From Nanobdellota archaeon (GTDB taxonomy: Archaea > Nanobdellota > Nanobdellia > Pacearchaeales > GW2011-AR1), in assembly GCA_022709585.1 (NCBI GenBank), contig JAKLIN010000007.1:1-25212 (forward strand): a stretch of 25,212 nucleotides of DNA, in the 5' to 3' direction. The notes under the pieces were generated by a model that was not told where the DNA came from, searched no databases, and saw only the letters and a list, made by a program, of their open reading frames with translations. A program made the position numbers and the translations under genes. Below are positions 6,951 to 14,783 of the stretch, piece after piece (position 1 is the stretch's first letter; every line of letters begins with the position of its first letter).

Positions 6951-7709
6951 ATGGCAAAAACACAAATGAGTGACTCTGTTAGAATTACTAGCATGATTCT
7001 TGGAGTTATCTTGGTTATTGCTGCAATTGGGTTAATTATTTACTTTAGAGCTAATCCTGGACTAACCGCTTCTGTTCAAGGAAGTTCAACAGTTAAAGTT
7101 ATGCCAGATGTTGTGGGAACTTATTTTGTTATTGAAACAAAAGCAGATACTGCCGCACAAGCAAACAGTTTAAACAGTGAAGTTAAACAAAAAATGGTTG
7201 ATGCATTAGAAGATATTGCAGGATTAGGCTTTGAAAAAAAAGACTTAACCACTGTAAGTTCAAGTGTAAATGAGTACTGTCAATGGACAAGAAATGGGCA
7301 AGAATGTGATGGCTATGTTGCTTATCACTATCTTAAGCTGGAATTAGATGAAGAGAAAATGGATTTTGCTGGAGCAGTAGTTGATGCAGGAATTAATGCA
7401 GGCGCAAGTTTGCAATACATTAACTTTGAATTGAGCTCTGAAAAGCAAAACGAATACCAAAAGAAAGCTTTGGAAGAAGCAACAAAAGACGCAAAATCTA
7501 AAGCAGAGGGAATTGCCGCAGGATTAGGCAAAAGAGTAGGGAGAGTTGTTTCCTTAACAACAGATTCCAACGGAGGATATTATCCTTGGAGAGCTTATGA
7601 TGCAGTAGCAACTTCATCTTTATTTGAAGTGAAAGAAGCAGCAGCAAACATTCAACCGGGAGAACAAGAAGTTTATGGTAATGTGGGCGTTGTTTACGCT
7701 CTAATCTAA
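6951..7709 (+). CDS. SIMPL-domain (DUF541) protein, membrane-anchored
   Basis: A 252-residue protein with one N-terminal transmembrane segment (about residues 12-34), then an extracytoplasmic SIMPL/DUF541 domain. The family pattern is visible: SVQGSSTVKVMPDVV at the start of the domain, alternating strands and helices, and a late segment KKALEEATKDAKSKAEGIAA followed by a conserved hydrophobic strand. Two cysteines flank a short loop (YCQWTRNGQECDGY) and may form a disulfide outside the cell. SIMPL proteins (for example bacterial BP26/YggE) are oligomeric envelope proteins of poorly defined role, sometimes linked to oxidative stress. It is translated from a strong Shine-Dalgarno as the second gene of an operon with a membrane-bound regulator. 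Confidence 0.85.
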   Translation: MAKTQMSDSVRITSMILGVILVIAAIGLIIYFRANPGLTASVQGSSTVKVMPDVVGTYFVIETKADTAAQANSLNSEVKQKMVDALEDIAGLGFEKKDLTTVSSSVNEYCQWTRNGQECDGYVAYHYLKLELDEEKMDFAGAVVDAGINAGASLQYINFELSSEKQNEYQKKALEEATKDAKSKAEGIAAGLGKRVGRVVSLTTDSNGGYYPWRAYDAVATSSLFEVKEAAANIQPGEQEVYGNVGVVYALI

Positions 7710-7711
7710 CT

Positions 7712-9070
7712 TTAATTAATTTTTTTTGTTATTATTTTTCTTATTATTTTTATATCTGCTCTTCCTCTGGACTCTTTCATGATTTGTCCGATGAGGAAGT
7801 TCAAGGCAGATTCTTCTCCTGCAAGATAATCTGTAACAGCTTTCTTATTTTCTTTTAATACTTTTTCAGTAATATTTTCAATTTCTTTTTCATCTGTGAT
7901 TTTTTCATTGCCTTTCACTTTTGTTGAAGGTGAGAAAGATTTAGGGAAAAAATCATTCAGCATTTTCTTAGCTTGTTGTTCTGTTATTTTTTGTTGTTTG
8001 AGAAGCTGAAGAAGCTCAATGAAATGTTCTGGTTTTATTTCAACTTCTGGAGAATCCAAGGAGGATTTGTTGTAATTCAAAACTCTGAGCAATTCTATTG
8101 TAATCCAAGGCACAGCGAATTTCGCATCGATTTTCTTTGCAACTTCTTCAAAGAATTGAGCAATTTCAATTTTTTTAGATAAAACTTCAGCTGAATTCTT
8201 GTCGATGTTATTTTTAGCAATTAATTTTTTTAGTTTTTCTTGAGGCGTTTCAGGAACAATTTCTTTTATTTTCTTGATTCTTTCTTCAGAAAGCTGAATC
8301 ATTGGCAAATCAGGGTCAGAAATGAATCTGTAATCTTTTTCTGTTTCTTTTTCTCTCATCTTTATTGTTTTGCCTTCTGTTTCATCAAACATTCTTGTTT
8401 CTTTCACAAGTGGCTTTTCTTTTTTCTGACGAATTAGCTCATATTCCAAAGCTGCCTTGATATTTTTCAGGCTATTAACATTTTTTATTTCCACTCTTTC
8501 TCCCTCTGTGGAAATATTCACATCTGCTTTTATTCCTGCATTATTGTCAATTGCTTTAACATAACCCAAAGTGATAACTAATTGCTTAAGCCAATCAATA
8601 ACTTGTTGTGGTTCTGTGAAATCTGGGTCTGTAACAATTTCCACTAAAGGTGTTCCGGATTTGTTGTAATCTATTTCTCCGGTTTTTGGGTTCCAAGCAG
8701 CAGGATCTTCTTCAAGATGTGCGCCTCTTATTTTAATTCCTAAAAATTCACCTTTTTCTCCAATTGGAACAGAATTAGAACCTGAAATTGTGTTTTGATA
8801 TCCTTTTGGCAAATCTGCCCAGTCATAATGTTTTCTTTGCCAGATTAATTTTTTATTGATTTTGCATCCAAGAATCATTGAGATCTTTATTACATTGTCA
8901 ATTGCAGTTTTGTTTGGAAGCATCGGCTTTGCTCCTGGCTGTCCTGTGCAAATTGGACAAATGCTTGTGTTTGGCTTTGCAATCTTAGCTCCATGAAGAG
9001 CTTTGCATTTACAGAATAATTTTTCTTTAGTATTAAGATATCCATGAATTTCCAGTCCAATCTTAGTCAT
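7712..9070 (-). CDS. gatB: Aspartyl/glutamyl-tRNA amidotransferase subunit B
   Basis: A 452-residue subunit of GatCAB that carries the kinase and tRNA-binding functions of the amidotransferase. It opens with GLEIHGYLNTKEKLFCKCK, the GatB signature, with cysteine pairs in CKCK and CPICTGQPGAKP that fit the zinc site. The cradle domain includes KHYDWADLPKGYQ and IRGAHLEEDPA, and an NVNSLKNIKAALEYE segment follows. The C-terminal YqeY-like tail ends GQIMKESRGRADIKIIRKII. Length is slightly under the bacterial norm of about 475. It converges on the SIMPL gene with only 2 nt between stops and diverges from gatD. With gatC-like and gatA elsewhere in the window it completes the complex for Asn-tRNA(Asn) formation. 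Confidence 0.96.
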   Translation of the reverse strand: MTKIGLEIHGYLNTKEKLFCKCKALHGAKIAKPNTSICPICTGQPGAKPMLPNKTAIDNVIKISMILGCKINKKLIWQRKHYDWADLPKGYQNTISGSNSVPIGEKGEFLGIKIRGAHLEEDPAAWNPKTGEIDYNKSGTPLVEIVTDPDFTEPQQVIDWLKQLVITLGYVKAIDNNAGIKADVNISTEGERVEIKNVNSLKNIKAALEYELIRQKKEKPLVKETRMFDETEGKTIKMREKETEKDYRFISDPDLPMIQLSEERIKKIKEIVPETPQEKLKKLIAKNNIDKNSAEVLSKKIEIAQFFEEVAKKIDAKFAVPWITIELLRVLNYNKSSLDSPEVEIKPEHFIELLQLLKQQKITEQQAKKMLNDFFPKSFSPSTKVKGNEKITDEKEIENITEKVLKENKKAVTDYLAGEESALNFLIGQIMKESRGRADIKIIRKIITKKIN

Positions 9071-9090
9071 GTTTTAGCTAAAAAATTGTA

Positions 9091-9100
9091 ATTTATTAAT
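9091..9100 (-). promoter_or_regulatory. TATA box of gatB
   Basis: Reads ATTAATAAAT on the minus strand, centred about 25 nt before the gatB ATG. It is back to back with the gatD promoter. Confidence 0.6.
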
Positions 9101-9126
9101 CTATCCTTGCGGATTTGTTGGAAATG

Positions 9127-9134
9127 TTTTTATA
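9127..9134 (+). promoter_or_regulatory. TATA box of gatD
   Basis: TTTTTATA centred about 25 nt before the gatD ATG, predicting a leaderless transcript. Confidence 0.65.
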
Positions 9135-9155
9135 CATCTTTTCTTTGAAGTTTGT

Positions 9156-10457
9156 ATGGCAAACAAAGATGAGAAAACTCATTCTCAAAAAGCTGAAGCA
9201 GGCGATTTGGTGGAAGTTTCCCTTTTGAAATATTCTTATGAAGGTGTTCTTTTAGACTCTCCTTCCACAGACAAAGATATTGTTTTACTTAAAATGGACT
9301 CTGGTTACAATATAGGGCTAAAGAAAAAAGATATTTTTGAAATTAAGTTATTAAAAAAAGCAGAAGTAAAAAAAGATAGTTTTCAGTTACAAAAAGACAA
9401 GTCTAAACCAAATATAGGGTTGATTATCACTGGAGGAACAATTGCTTCAAGGCATGATCCTAAAACAGGAGGAGTTATGCCTGTAGACAGTCCTGAAAAA
9501 TTATTTAGGTTTTATCCTCAACTTTTTGAAAAAGTGAATGTCTTGAAAATGGAAAGCCCTTTCACAAAAGCATCAGAAGATATGGATTCTAAAGATTGGC
9601 AAAAGATTGCACGAGTTGCTGAAAAAATGCTTAACGACTCAAACATCAAAGGAATTATTATAACTCATGGAACAGATTTTTTGCATTACACCTCTTCAGC
9701 ATTAGGTTTCTTTTTAAGAAATATCAACAAGCCTGTTGTTTTAACTTATTCTCAGAGAAGTATTGATAGAGCTAGCTCTGATGCTAATTTGAATTTACAA
9801 TGCGCTGCTTTAGCCGCGATTTCAGATATTGCAGAGGTTATGCTTGTTGGGCATGCAACAACAAATGACGATTATTGTTACGCACTTCCTGGAGCAAAAG
9901 TAAGAAAAATGCATACGTCTAAACGAGACACATTCAAGGCAATAAACGCAGAGCCAATTGCAAAAATTTATCCAGACAGAATTGACTTTATGTCTGATTA
10001 CAATTTAAGAAATGAAAAAAAGAAAGTTAAGTTAGATGTTAAATTTGAAGAAAAAGTAGCGCTTGTTAAAATTTATCCTGGGCAAGAGCCAGACATACTT
10101 GATTTTTACTTAAGAAATAAATACAAAGGAATTATTTTAGAAATGTCTGGAATCGGGCAAGTGCCTACAAGTAAATCACGAACTTCTTGGCTCACAAAAC
10201 TTAAGGAAGTTCAAAAAAGAGGAATGATTGTTTGTGGCACCTCCCAGTGCATTTATGGCAGAGTTGATCCGTATGTTTATTCCACTGCTAGAGACATTTT
10301 GGAAACAGGAGTTATTTATCTTGAAGATATGCTTTCTGAAACAGCTCTTGTAAAACTTGGGTGGGTTTTAGCTCATCCAGAATGGACAAAGAACCGCGAA
10401 ACAATAAAGCAAAAGATGCTTGAGAATTTTTCAGGCGAACTTAACAACAGAATTTAA
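9156..10457 (+). CDS. gatD: Glu-tRNA(Gln) amidotransferase subunit D
   Basis: A 433-residue type I asparaginase-like subunit that releases ammonia from Asn or Gln for GatE. Residues about 15-66 form the small N-terminal beta-barrel typical of GatD. The asparaginase domain starts near 86 with TGGTIAS (Thr95), then THGTDFLHYT (Thr173, Asp174), then VRKMHTSKRD with the catalytic lysine near 251. These match the Thr-Thr-Asp-Lys set of the family. The residue after HGTD is Phe where Thr is common. Length matches archaeal GatD (about 430). gatE follows after 24 nt, and the two products form the archaea-specific GatDE complex. Confidence 0.96.
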   Translation: MANKDEKTHSQKAEAGDLVEVSLLKYSYEGVLLDSPSTDKDIVLLKMDSGYNIGLKKKDIFEIKLLKKAEVKKDSFQLQKDKSKPNIGLIITGGTIASRHDPKTGGVMPVDSPEKLFRFYPQLFEKVNVLKMESPFTKASEDMDSKDWQKIARVAEKMLNDSNIKGIIITHGTDFLHYTSSALGFFLRNINKPVVLTYSQRSIDRASSDANLNLQCAALAAISDIAEVMLVGHATTNDDYCYALPGAKVRKMHTSKRDTFKAINAEPIAKIYPDRIDFMSDYNLRNEKKKVKLDVKFEEKVALVKIYPGQEPDILDFYLRNKYKGIILEMSGIGQVPTSKSRTSWLTKLKEVQKRGMIVCGTSQCIYGRVDPYVYSTARDILETGVIYLEDMLSETALVKLGWVLAHPEWTKNRETIKQKMLENFSGELNNRI

Positions 10458-10460
10458 ATA
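10453..10460 (+). promoter_or_regulatory. TATA-like box of gatE
   Basis: TTTAAATA overlaps the gatD stop and is centred about 25 nt before the gatE ATG. No Shine-Dalgarno is visible between the genes, so gatE may have its own leaderless start. Confidence 0.45.
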
Positions 10461-10481
10461 ATCTTTAAATTTTATCAGCTT

Positions 10482-11948
10482 ATGCAAGAAAAATCAGAAT
10501 TATTAGACTATGAAAAGTTAGGACTTAAATGCGGACTGGAAATTCACCAGCAATTAAACACAAAAAAATTGTTTTGCGATTGCCCTTCTGTTTTAATGAG
10601 CTCTGAACCTGATTTTAATGTTAAAAGAAAATTGCATCCTGTTGCAGGTGAAAGCGGAGAAATCGATGTGGCTGCAGAATATCAATCTTCTCTTGGCAAG
10701 ACTTTTGTTTACCAGGCTTACAACGATACAACTTGTTCTGTGGAATTAGATGAAGTTCCCCCTCATGAAATAAATCAAGATGCTCTTAGAATAGCTGTTC
10801 AAGTTGCGCTTTTATTGAATTGTAAAATTCAAACTGTTTCGCAGATTATGAGAAAAATGGTTGTTGATGGGAGCAACACTTCTGGATTTCAAAGAACTGT
10901 TTTTATTGCACATGATGGTTATGTTGACACTCAGTATGGAAGAGTTGGAATTCAAAGCATCTGCTTGGAAGAAGATTCTGCTAGAATTATTTCGGAAACT
11001 GAAAAAGAAGTTGTTTACAGACTAGATAGACTGGGAATTCCTCTTATTGAAATTGCAACAAGTCCTGATATTAAAACTCCTGAGCAAGCCAAAGAAGTTG
11101 CTCTTTATCTTGGAGATATTCTGAGAAGTTGTGATGTTAAACGAGGTTTAGGAACAATTCGTCAAGATGTTAATATGTCAATTGCAAAAGCAGGCGGAAA
11201 AAGAATTGAAATTAAGGGTGTTCAAGAGCCTTCTTTAATTGTTAAGACAATAAATTCAGAAATAAAAAGACAGCTTGAACTTGTTGAAAAAAATGAAAAG
11301 ATTGCTTCTCATGTTAGAAAAGCTTTGGAAACGGGAGAAACTAGTTTTTTAAGGCCAATGCCTGGAGCAGCAAGAATGTATCCAGAAACAGATTTGCCTT
11401 TATTGAGAATTAGCAGAGAATTTATTGATGAAACCAAGAAAACACTTCCAAAACTTTCTTCAGAGTTAAGGCAAGAATTAGAGAAGCATGGACTTCATGA
11501 GGAGCTGATTAAACTGATTCTCAAAGATAAAAGAATTGAAGACTTCAGAGAGCTTATTCAACTTAGAAAAAATCCAGAGTTAGTTGCAAAAATGCTTGTT
11601 TTATTCCCTAAAGAACTTGCTTCCAAGAACAATAAATCTGTTGAAGAAATTGAAGAAACTTTAAACAAAGATATCTTAGTTAGAATAATTGAAAATCTAA
11701 ACAAAAACAAGATTTCAGAGCCTCAAGTTAAAGAAGTCATGTCTAGAATTGTTCAGGGTGTTTCTGTTCAAGATGCATTCAAGTTTAATGAAAAAGATTC
11801 CAATGAAATTGAAGAAAGAATAATTAAAATTCTTAAAGAAAAGCCAGGGCTTAGTGGAAATGCTTACATGGGGCTTTTAATGAAAGAGTTCGCAGGTAAA
11901 ATTCAGCCAGGTGTTTTAATGGGTTTGATTAACAAGTATTTGAAATAG
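10482..11948 (+). CDS. gatE: Glu-tRNA(Gln) amidotransferase subunit E, lacking the AspRS-like insertion
   Basis: A 488-residue GatB-related subunit that phosphorylates and amidates Glu-tRNA(Gln) using ammonia from GatD. Family signatures are clear: GLKCGLEIHQQLNTKKLFCDC at the N-terminus, SGFQRTVFIA, RGLGTIRQDVNMSI, KRIEIKGVQ, then RPMPGAARMYPETDLP at about 291-306, and a helical plus YqeY-like tail. Archaeal GatE is normally about 620 residues because an AspRS-like (GAD) domain is inserted between the IEIKGVQ segment and the RPMPG segment. Here only about 17 linker residues (about 270-287) join them, which accounts for the short length. The reading frame is continuous, so this is a domain loss rather than a broken gene. 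Confidence 0.95.
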   Translation: MQEKSELLDYEKLGLKCGLEIHQQLNTKKLFCDCPSVLMSSEPDFNVKRKLHPVAGESGEIDVAAEYQSSLGKTFVYQAYNDTTCSVELDEVPPHEINQDALRIAVQVALLLNCKIQTVSQIMRKMVVDGSNTSGFQRTVFIAHDGYVDTQYGRVGIQSICLEEDSARIISETEKEVVYRLDRLGIPLIEIATSPDIKTPEQAKEVALYLGDILRSCDVKRGLGTIRQDVNMSIAKAGGKRIEIKGVQEPSLIVKTINSEIKRQLELVEKNEKIASHVRKALETGETSFLRPMPGAARMYPETDLPLLRISREFIDETKKTLPKLSSELRQELEKHGLHEELIKLILKDKRIEDFRELIQLRKNPELVAKMLVLFPKELASKNNKSVEEIEETLNKDILVRIIENLNKNKISEPQVKEVMSRIVQGVSVQDAFKFNEKDSNEIEERIIKILKEKPGLSGNAYMGLLMKEFAGKIQPGVLMGLINKYLK

Positions 11949-11986
11949 TTAATTTTTTGGATGGCTAAGACTATTCATCGAAACAG

Positions 11987-11994
11987 TTATAAAT
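11987..11994 (+). promoter_or_regulatory. TATA box of the small basic ORF
   Basis: TTATAAAT centred about 24 nt before the ATG at 12014. This spacing matches other promoters in the window and is part of the case that the small ORF is a gene. Confidence 0.55.
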
Positions 11995-12013
11995 TTTATT
12001 CTTTTTTCTTTTT

Positions 12014-12109
12014 ATGGCAAAAAGAAAAATAAATACCCCTAGAACAATAAAAGGGCAAATGCGAAGAGTCTTAACAGGGGACGGAAGAAAGACTATAAAA
12101 AAGAGATAA
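12014..12109 (+). CDS. Small basic protein, 31 residues, unknown
   Basis: A 31-codon frame starting MAKRKINTPRTIKGQ and ending RKTIKKR. It has about 13 Lys/Arg and a single Asp, with no hydrophobic segment. Support for reality comes from the well-placed TATA box at 11987-11994, an ATG directly after a T-rich leader as in neighbouring genes, and an otherwise empty 203-nt gap. The composition resembles small ribosomal or RNA-binding peptides, but I do not recognise the family and assign no function. It sits between gatE and the nuclease gene, each of which has its own promoter. Confidence 0.5.
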   Translation: MAKRKINTPRTIKGQMRRVLTGDGRKTIKKR

Positions 12110-12120
12110 CTTTAGATAAG

Positions 12121-12128
12121 TTTTTATA
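12121..12128 (+). promoter_or_regulatory. TATA box of the nuclease-like gene
   Basis: TTTTTATA centred about 27 nt before the ATG at 12152. Confidence 0.6.
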
Positions 12129-12151
12129 TTCTTTTTCTAATCCTTTTTTTA

Positions 12152-13228
12152 ATGGAAGTTTCAAGAAAAGGAAGTCTTTTAGAAAAAACTCTTGCAAACC
12201 TTTTTGATAAAGCAGGCTTTGATGTCGAAATCAATTCTAAAAAATTTGGATTTGAAACAGATGTTTTAGTTACAAGAGGAACTTTTAAAATAATTATTGA
12301 ATCGAAGCAATACGAAAATTCTTATCTCAATATCGGAAGTTTATTACACGAATGGAGTAGTAAGGGAAAAAGCGTAAACGCAGACAAGGTATTAGTGGTG
12401 ATCACTGGAGTAAAGATCTCAAAAAAGTTCTTTCAGTTAGCAGAGAAATTAGGAATTTATTTATGGGGGGAAGAGATTTATCACGAGTTGATTGGAATTG
12501 AAGAAAAAAGGAATTTGTATAATCAAATTTGTTCTTATTTAAATTTTGGAGAGGTTATGAAAAGATTAGAACAAATAGAAGATGCTCACCTTTATCCAAG
12601 TCAAGTGGTTAGATTACAAAATCAAGCAAGAGCTTTAGGAGATTTAGAATTTAAAAAATCTTTAACCAATTCTGTAAGAGAGAAAAAAGAAAAAATTCTT
12701 CAAAGACAACAACAGATTTTTGAAGAAAGTCTAAGAAATGCTAGAAAGAAAGCAAAAATCTTGAGAGGAATTAAACGGGGATTTGTAATTGCAGGGATTT
12801 TATTAATCGTTTTTTTTGGTTTGTTAACTTTTCAAAAATTAGACAAAAAATTTGAGAATTTCTCTGTTGAGAATAATCTTGCGTCTAATCCTAACGAACA
12901 CTCTTTTGAAGAATCTTTATTTCAAAAGAGTTTTGAAGAAGAATTTTTAGATTTTTGTAAAGTTAAGTTTAGAGAAATCTCCGACTTTAAAAACTTAGAA
13001 AATTATTATTACTTTGAAGACTATTCAAGTGCATCAAGATGGATAGATAATGCGTACCCTAACGAAGGGTTAACCTTAAATCGGGCAAAATTCTTCAAAG
13101 AGAGATATCTAGATAACTCTGAGTTTCCAATTTATATTTTTGAGGGTACTAAGGAGATTGATTTTCAAGTAGTAGAACAAGGGTACTATGTTTGTGATAA
13201 AACTGGAATTATTGTAGACAAAACATAA
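12152..13228 (+). CDS. Membrane-anchored Mrr-like PD-(D/E)XK nuclease-domain protein
   Basis: A 358-residue protein in three parts. Residues 1-110 resemble a restriction endonuclease-like (Mrr/PD-(D/E)XK) fold: RKGSLLE helix with Glu11, then ETDVLV with Asp37 and IIIESK with Glu50 and Lys52, spaced as a D...ExK catalytic site. Residues about 170-205 are charged and helical, likely coiled coil. A single transmembrane segment (about 210-228) follows a basic stretch, so the nuclease part should be cytosolic. The remaining 130 residues would be outside; they are acidic and aromatic-rich with two cysteines (FCKVKF and YVCDK), and I do not recognise them. It could be a defence or DNA-uptake nuclease. 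No methylase or partner gene is adjacent. Function is unassigned. Confidence 0.7.
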   Translation: MEVSRKGSLLEKTLANLFDKAGFDVEINSKKFGFETDVLVTRGTFKIIIESKQYENSYLNIGSLLHEWSSKGKSVNADKVLVVITGVKISKKFFQLAEKLGIYLWGEEIYHELIGIEEKRNLYNQICSYLNFGEVMKRLEQIEDAHLYPSQVVRLQNQARALGDLEFKKSLTNSVREKKEKILQRQQQIFEESLRNARKKAKILRGIKRGFVIAGILLIVFFGLLTFQKLDKKFENFSVENNLASNPNEHSFEESLFQKSFEEEFLDFCKVKFREISDFKNLENYYYFEDYSSASRWIDNAYPNEGLTLNRAKFFKERYLDNSEFPIYIFEGTKEIDFQVVEQGYYVCDKTGIIVDKT

Positions 13229-13240
13229 TTTTAAAAATAT
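13229..13240 (+). promoter_or_regulatory. TATA box of aspS
   Basis: TTTTAAAAATAT lies just after the nuclease gene stop and is centred about 29 nt before the ATG at 13264. An upstream GTG at 13243 in the same frame is too close to be transcribed from it. Confidence 0.55.
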
Positions 13241-13263
13241 CAGTGAGCTGCTTAAATGTACTT

Positions 13264-14565
13264 ATGGTTGACTTAAAAAAGCTTAATGAAAAAAGAATTT
13301 CTATTAGTGACGCTTTTAATTCTAAAGCTAAATCTGTCGCAGTTGCAGGCTGGGTTGAAAATATAAGAGAACTTGGGAAAATTCGATTTATTCTTTTAAG
13401 AGATTCCACAGAGAAAATTCAAATTACTGCAGTTAAAGGAAAAGTTGATGACAGAATTTTTGAGCAGATTTCCAAGCTCACTAGAGAAAGTGTTCTTTAT
13501 GTTGAGGGAGAAGTAAAAGAATCCAAACAAGCACCAGGAGGAAAGGAAATCAATCCTACTCATTTAGACATCTTAGCTTTAGCTAATGAAAATCTGCCAA
13601 TTGATGTTTCTGAATTTTCTAAAACAGATTTGCCAAAAAGATTAGACAACAGATTTTTGGATATGCATAGAAGAAGAACTCAGGCAATTTTCAGAATTCA
13701 ATCAACACTGGCTTCAACTTTCATAAAACATTTTGTTGACAAAGGATTCATGAATGTGCAGCTTCCTTGCATTATTTCCACTTCTTCAGAAGGGGGAACA
13801 GAATTATTCCCGGTTCAATATTTTGAGAAAAAAGCTTACTTAGCGCAATCACCTCAGCTTTACAAACAAATGATTGCATGTGCTGCAGAAAAAGTTGTAA
13901 CTTTAACTCCTGTTTGGAGAGCTGAAAAACACAATACCCCTAGACACTTGAATGAATGCAGACAAATGGATATTGAAGTTGCATTTGCTGACCAGTTCAC
14001 AATAATGAAATATGAAGAAGATGCTGTTAAAGACATGGTTAAAACTGTAATAGAAAAAAATGCTAAAGATTTAGAAGTTCTTGGGTTGAAATTGAAAGTT
14101 CCAAAAGCTGTTTATCTAAGTTATAACGAAGCAATGGAAAAATTAAAAGTCAAACCTGGCGAGGATTTGACTCCTGAACAAGAAAAGAAACTTTGCGATA
14201 TGTATCCTGGAGATATGGTTTTTGTGCACTCTTGGCCAACTCATTTAAGAGGATTTTATATTATGAGAAAAAATGCAGATCCCGAAGCAAAAGAAACAGA
14301 AGGATTTGATTGCTTGTACAAGGGAGTTGAGATAACTTCTGGAGGGCAAAGAATTCATATTCCAGAATTATTAGAAGCAATGCTTAAGAAAAAAGGATTA
14401 AAGCCAGAAAGCTTCAAGTCTTACATAGACTCTTTCAGATACGGAGCACCTCCTCATGCAGGATGGAGCATTGGACTTGAAAGACTTACAACAACTCTCT
14501 TGGAATTAGACAATATCCGAGAGGGTGTTTTATTCCCAAGAGATAGAGACAGGCTTGTGCCTTAA
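13264..14565 (+). CDS. aspS: Aspartyl-tRNA synthetase, probably nondiscriminating
   Basis: A 433-residue archaeal-type class IIb synthetase. The N-terminal OB-fold anticodon domain (about 1-105) carries VAGWVENIRELG. The catalytic domain has motif 1 around GFMNVQLPCII, SEGGTELFPV, QSPQLYKQ, motif 2 FRAE-like WRAEKHNTPRHLNE, and motif 3 GLERLTTTLLELDNIREGVLFPRD. Position 32 is Glu where discriminating archaeal enzymes have Trp, and position 91 is Pro where they have Lys (Trp26 and Lys85 in the Thermococcus kodakarensis enzyme, from memory). Pro at the second site is the feature reported for nondiscriminating archaeal AspRS, which also charges tRNA-Asn with Asp. The start at 13264 is chosen over an in-frame GTG at 13243 because of promoter position. 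GatCAB genes nearby fit this role. Confidence 0.95.
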   Translation: MVDLKKLNEKRISISDAFNSKAKSVAVAGWVENIRELGKIRFILLRDSTEKIQITAVKGKVDDRIFEQISKLTRESVLYVEGEVKESKQAPGGKEINPTHLDILALANENLPIDVSEFSKTDLPKRLDNRFLDMHRRRTQAIFRIQSTLASTFIKHFVDKGFMNVQLPCIISTSSEGGTELFPVQYFEKKAYLAQSPQLYKQMIACAAEKVVTLTPVWRAEKHNTPRHLNECRQMDIEVAFADQFTIMKYEEDAVKDMVKTVIEKNAKDLEVLGLKLKVPKAVYLSYNEAMEKLKVKPGEDLTPEQEKKLCDMYPGDMVFVHSWPTHLRGFYIMRKNADPEAKETEGFDCLYKGVEITSGGQRIHIPELLEAMLKKKGLKPESFKSYIDSFRYGAPPHAGWSIGLERLTTTLLELDNIREGVLFPRDRDRLVP

Positions 14566-14633
14566 TTTTCTTTATTTTTCACCTTAAACCTCTTTTTTTG
14601 AAAAGTGATTTAACTTTTTAGGGAATAGTTAAC

Positions 14634-14641
14634 TTTAAAAA
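14634..14641 (+). promoter_or_regulatory. TATA-like box upstream of the small acidic ORF
   Basis: TTTAAAAA predicts transcription starting near 14660. The leader would contain a short hairpin, AGCC (14663-14666) with GGCT (14673-14676), before the ATG at 14690. Confidence 0.4.
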
Positions 14642-14689
14642 AGGTGAGTGTTAAATTATGCGAGCCTTCACGGGCTGGAAAAAACTAAA

Positions 14690-14782
14690 ATGGCAAAACA
14701 CGAAGAAGACGAAGACGAAATGGAAGAAGAAGACGAAGAAGACGAAGACGATTACGACTCTGACGGAGACGACGACTACTAA
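14690..14782 (+). CDS. Small highly acidic protein, 30 residues, unknown
   Basis: A 30-codon frame beginning MAKHEEDEDEMEEEDEE and ending SDGDDDY. About two thirds of residues are Asp or Glu. Aspartate codons are nearly all GAC, unlike the GAT-rich neighbouring genes, which may mark high expression or a repeat-derived origin. A TATA-like box lies upstream and a long T-rich tract follows the stop, so the segment looks like a short independent transcript. Low-complexity acidic peptides of this kind are hard to assign. The same bases read in another frame give a Lys/Thr-rich peptide that looks less natural. Coding status is uncertain. Confidence 0.45.
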   Translation: MAKHEEDEDEMEEEDEEDEDDYDSDGDDDY

Positions 14783-14783
14783 A

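Noticed and set aside
10482..11948. gatE as a pseudogene because of its short length
   Set aside because: The frame is uninterrupted, all conserved segments flank the gap cleanly and the C-terminal tail is intact, so a domain loss is the better reading.
13243..13263. GTG start for aspS
   Set aside because: It is nearly on top of the TATA box, and the ATG at 13264 gives normal promoter spacing and family length.
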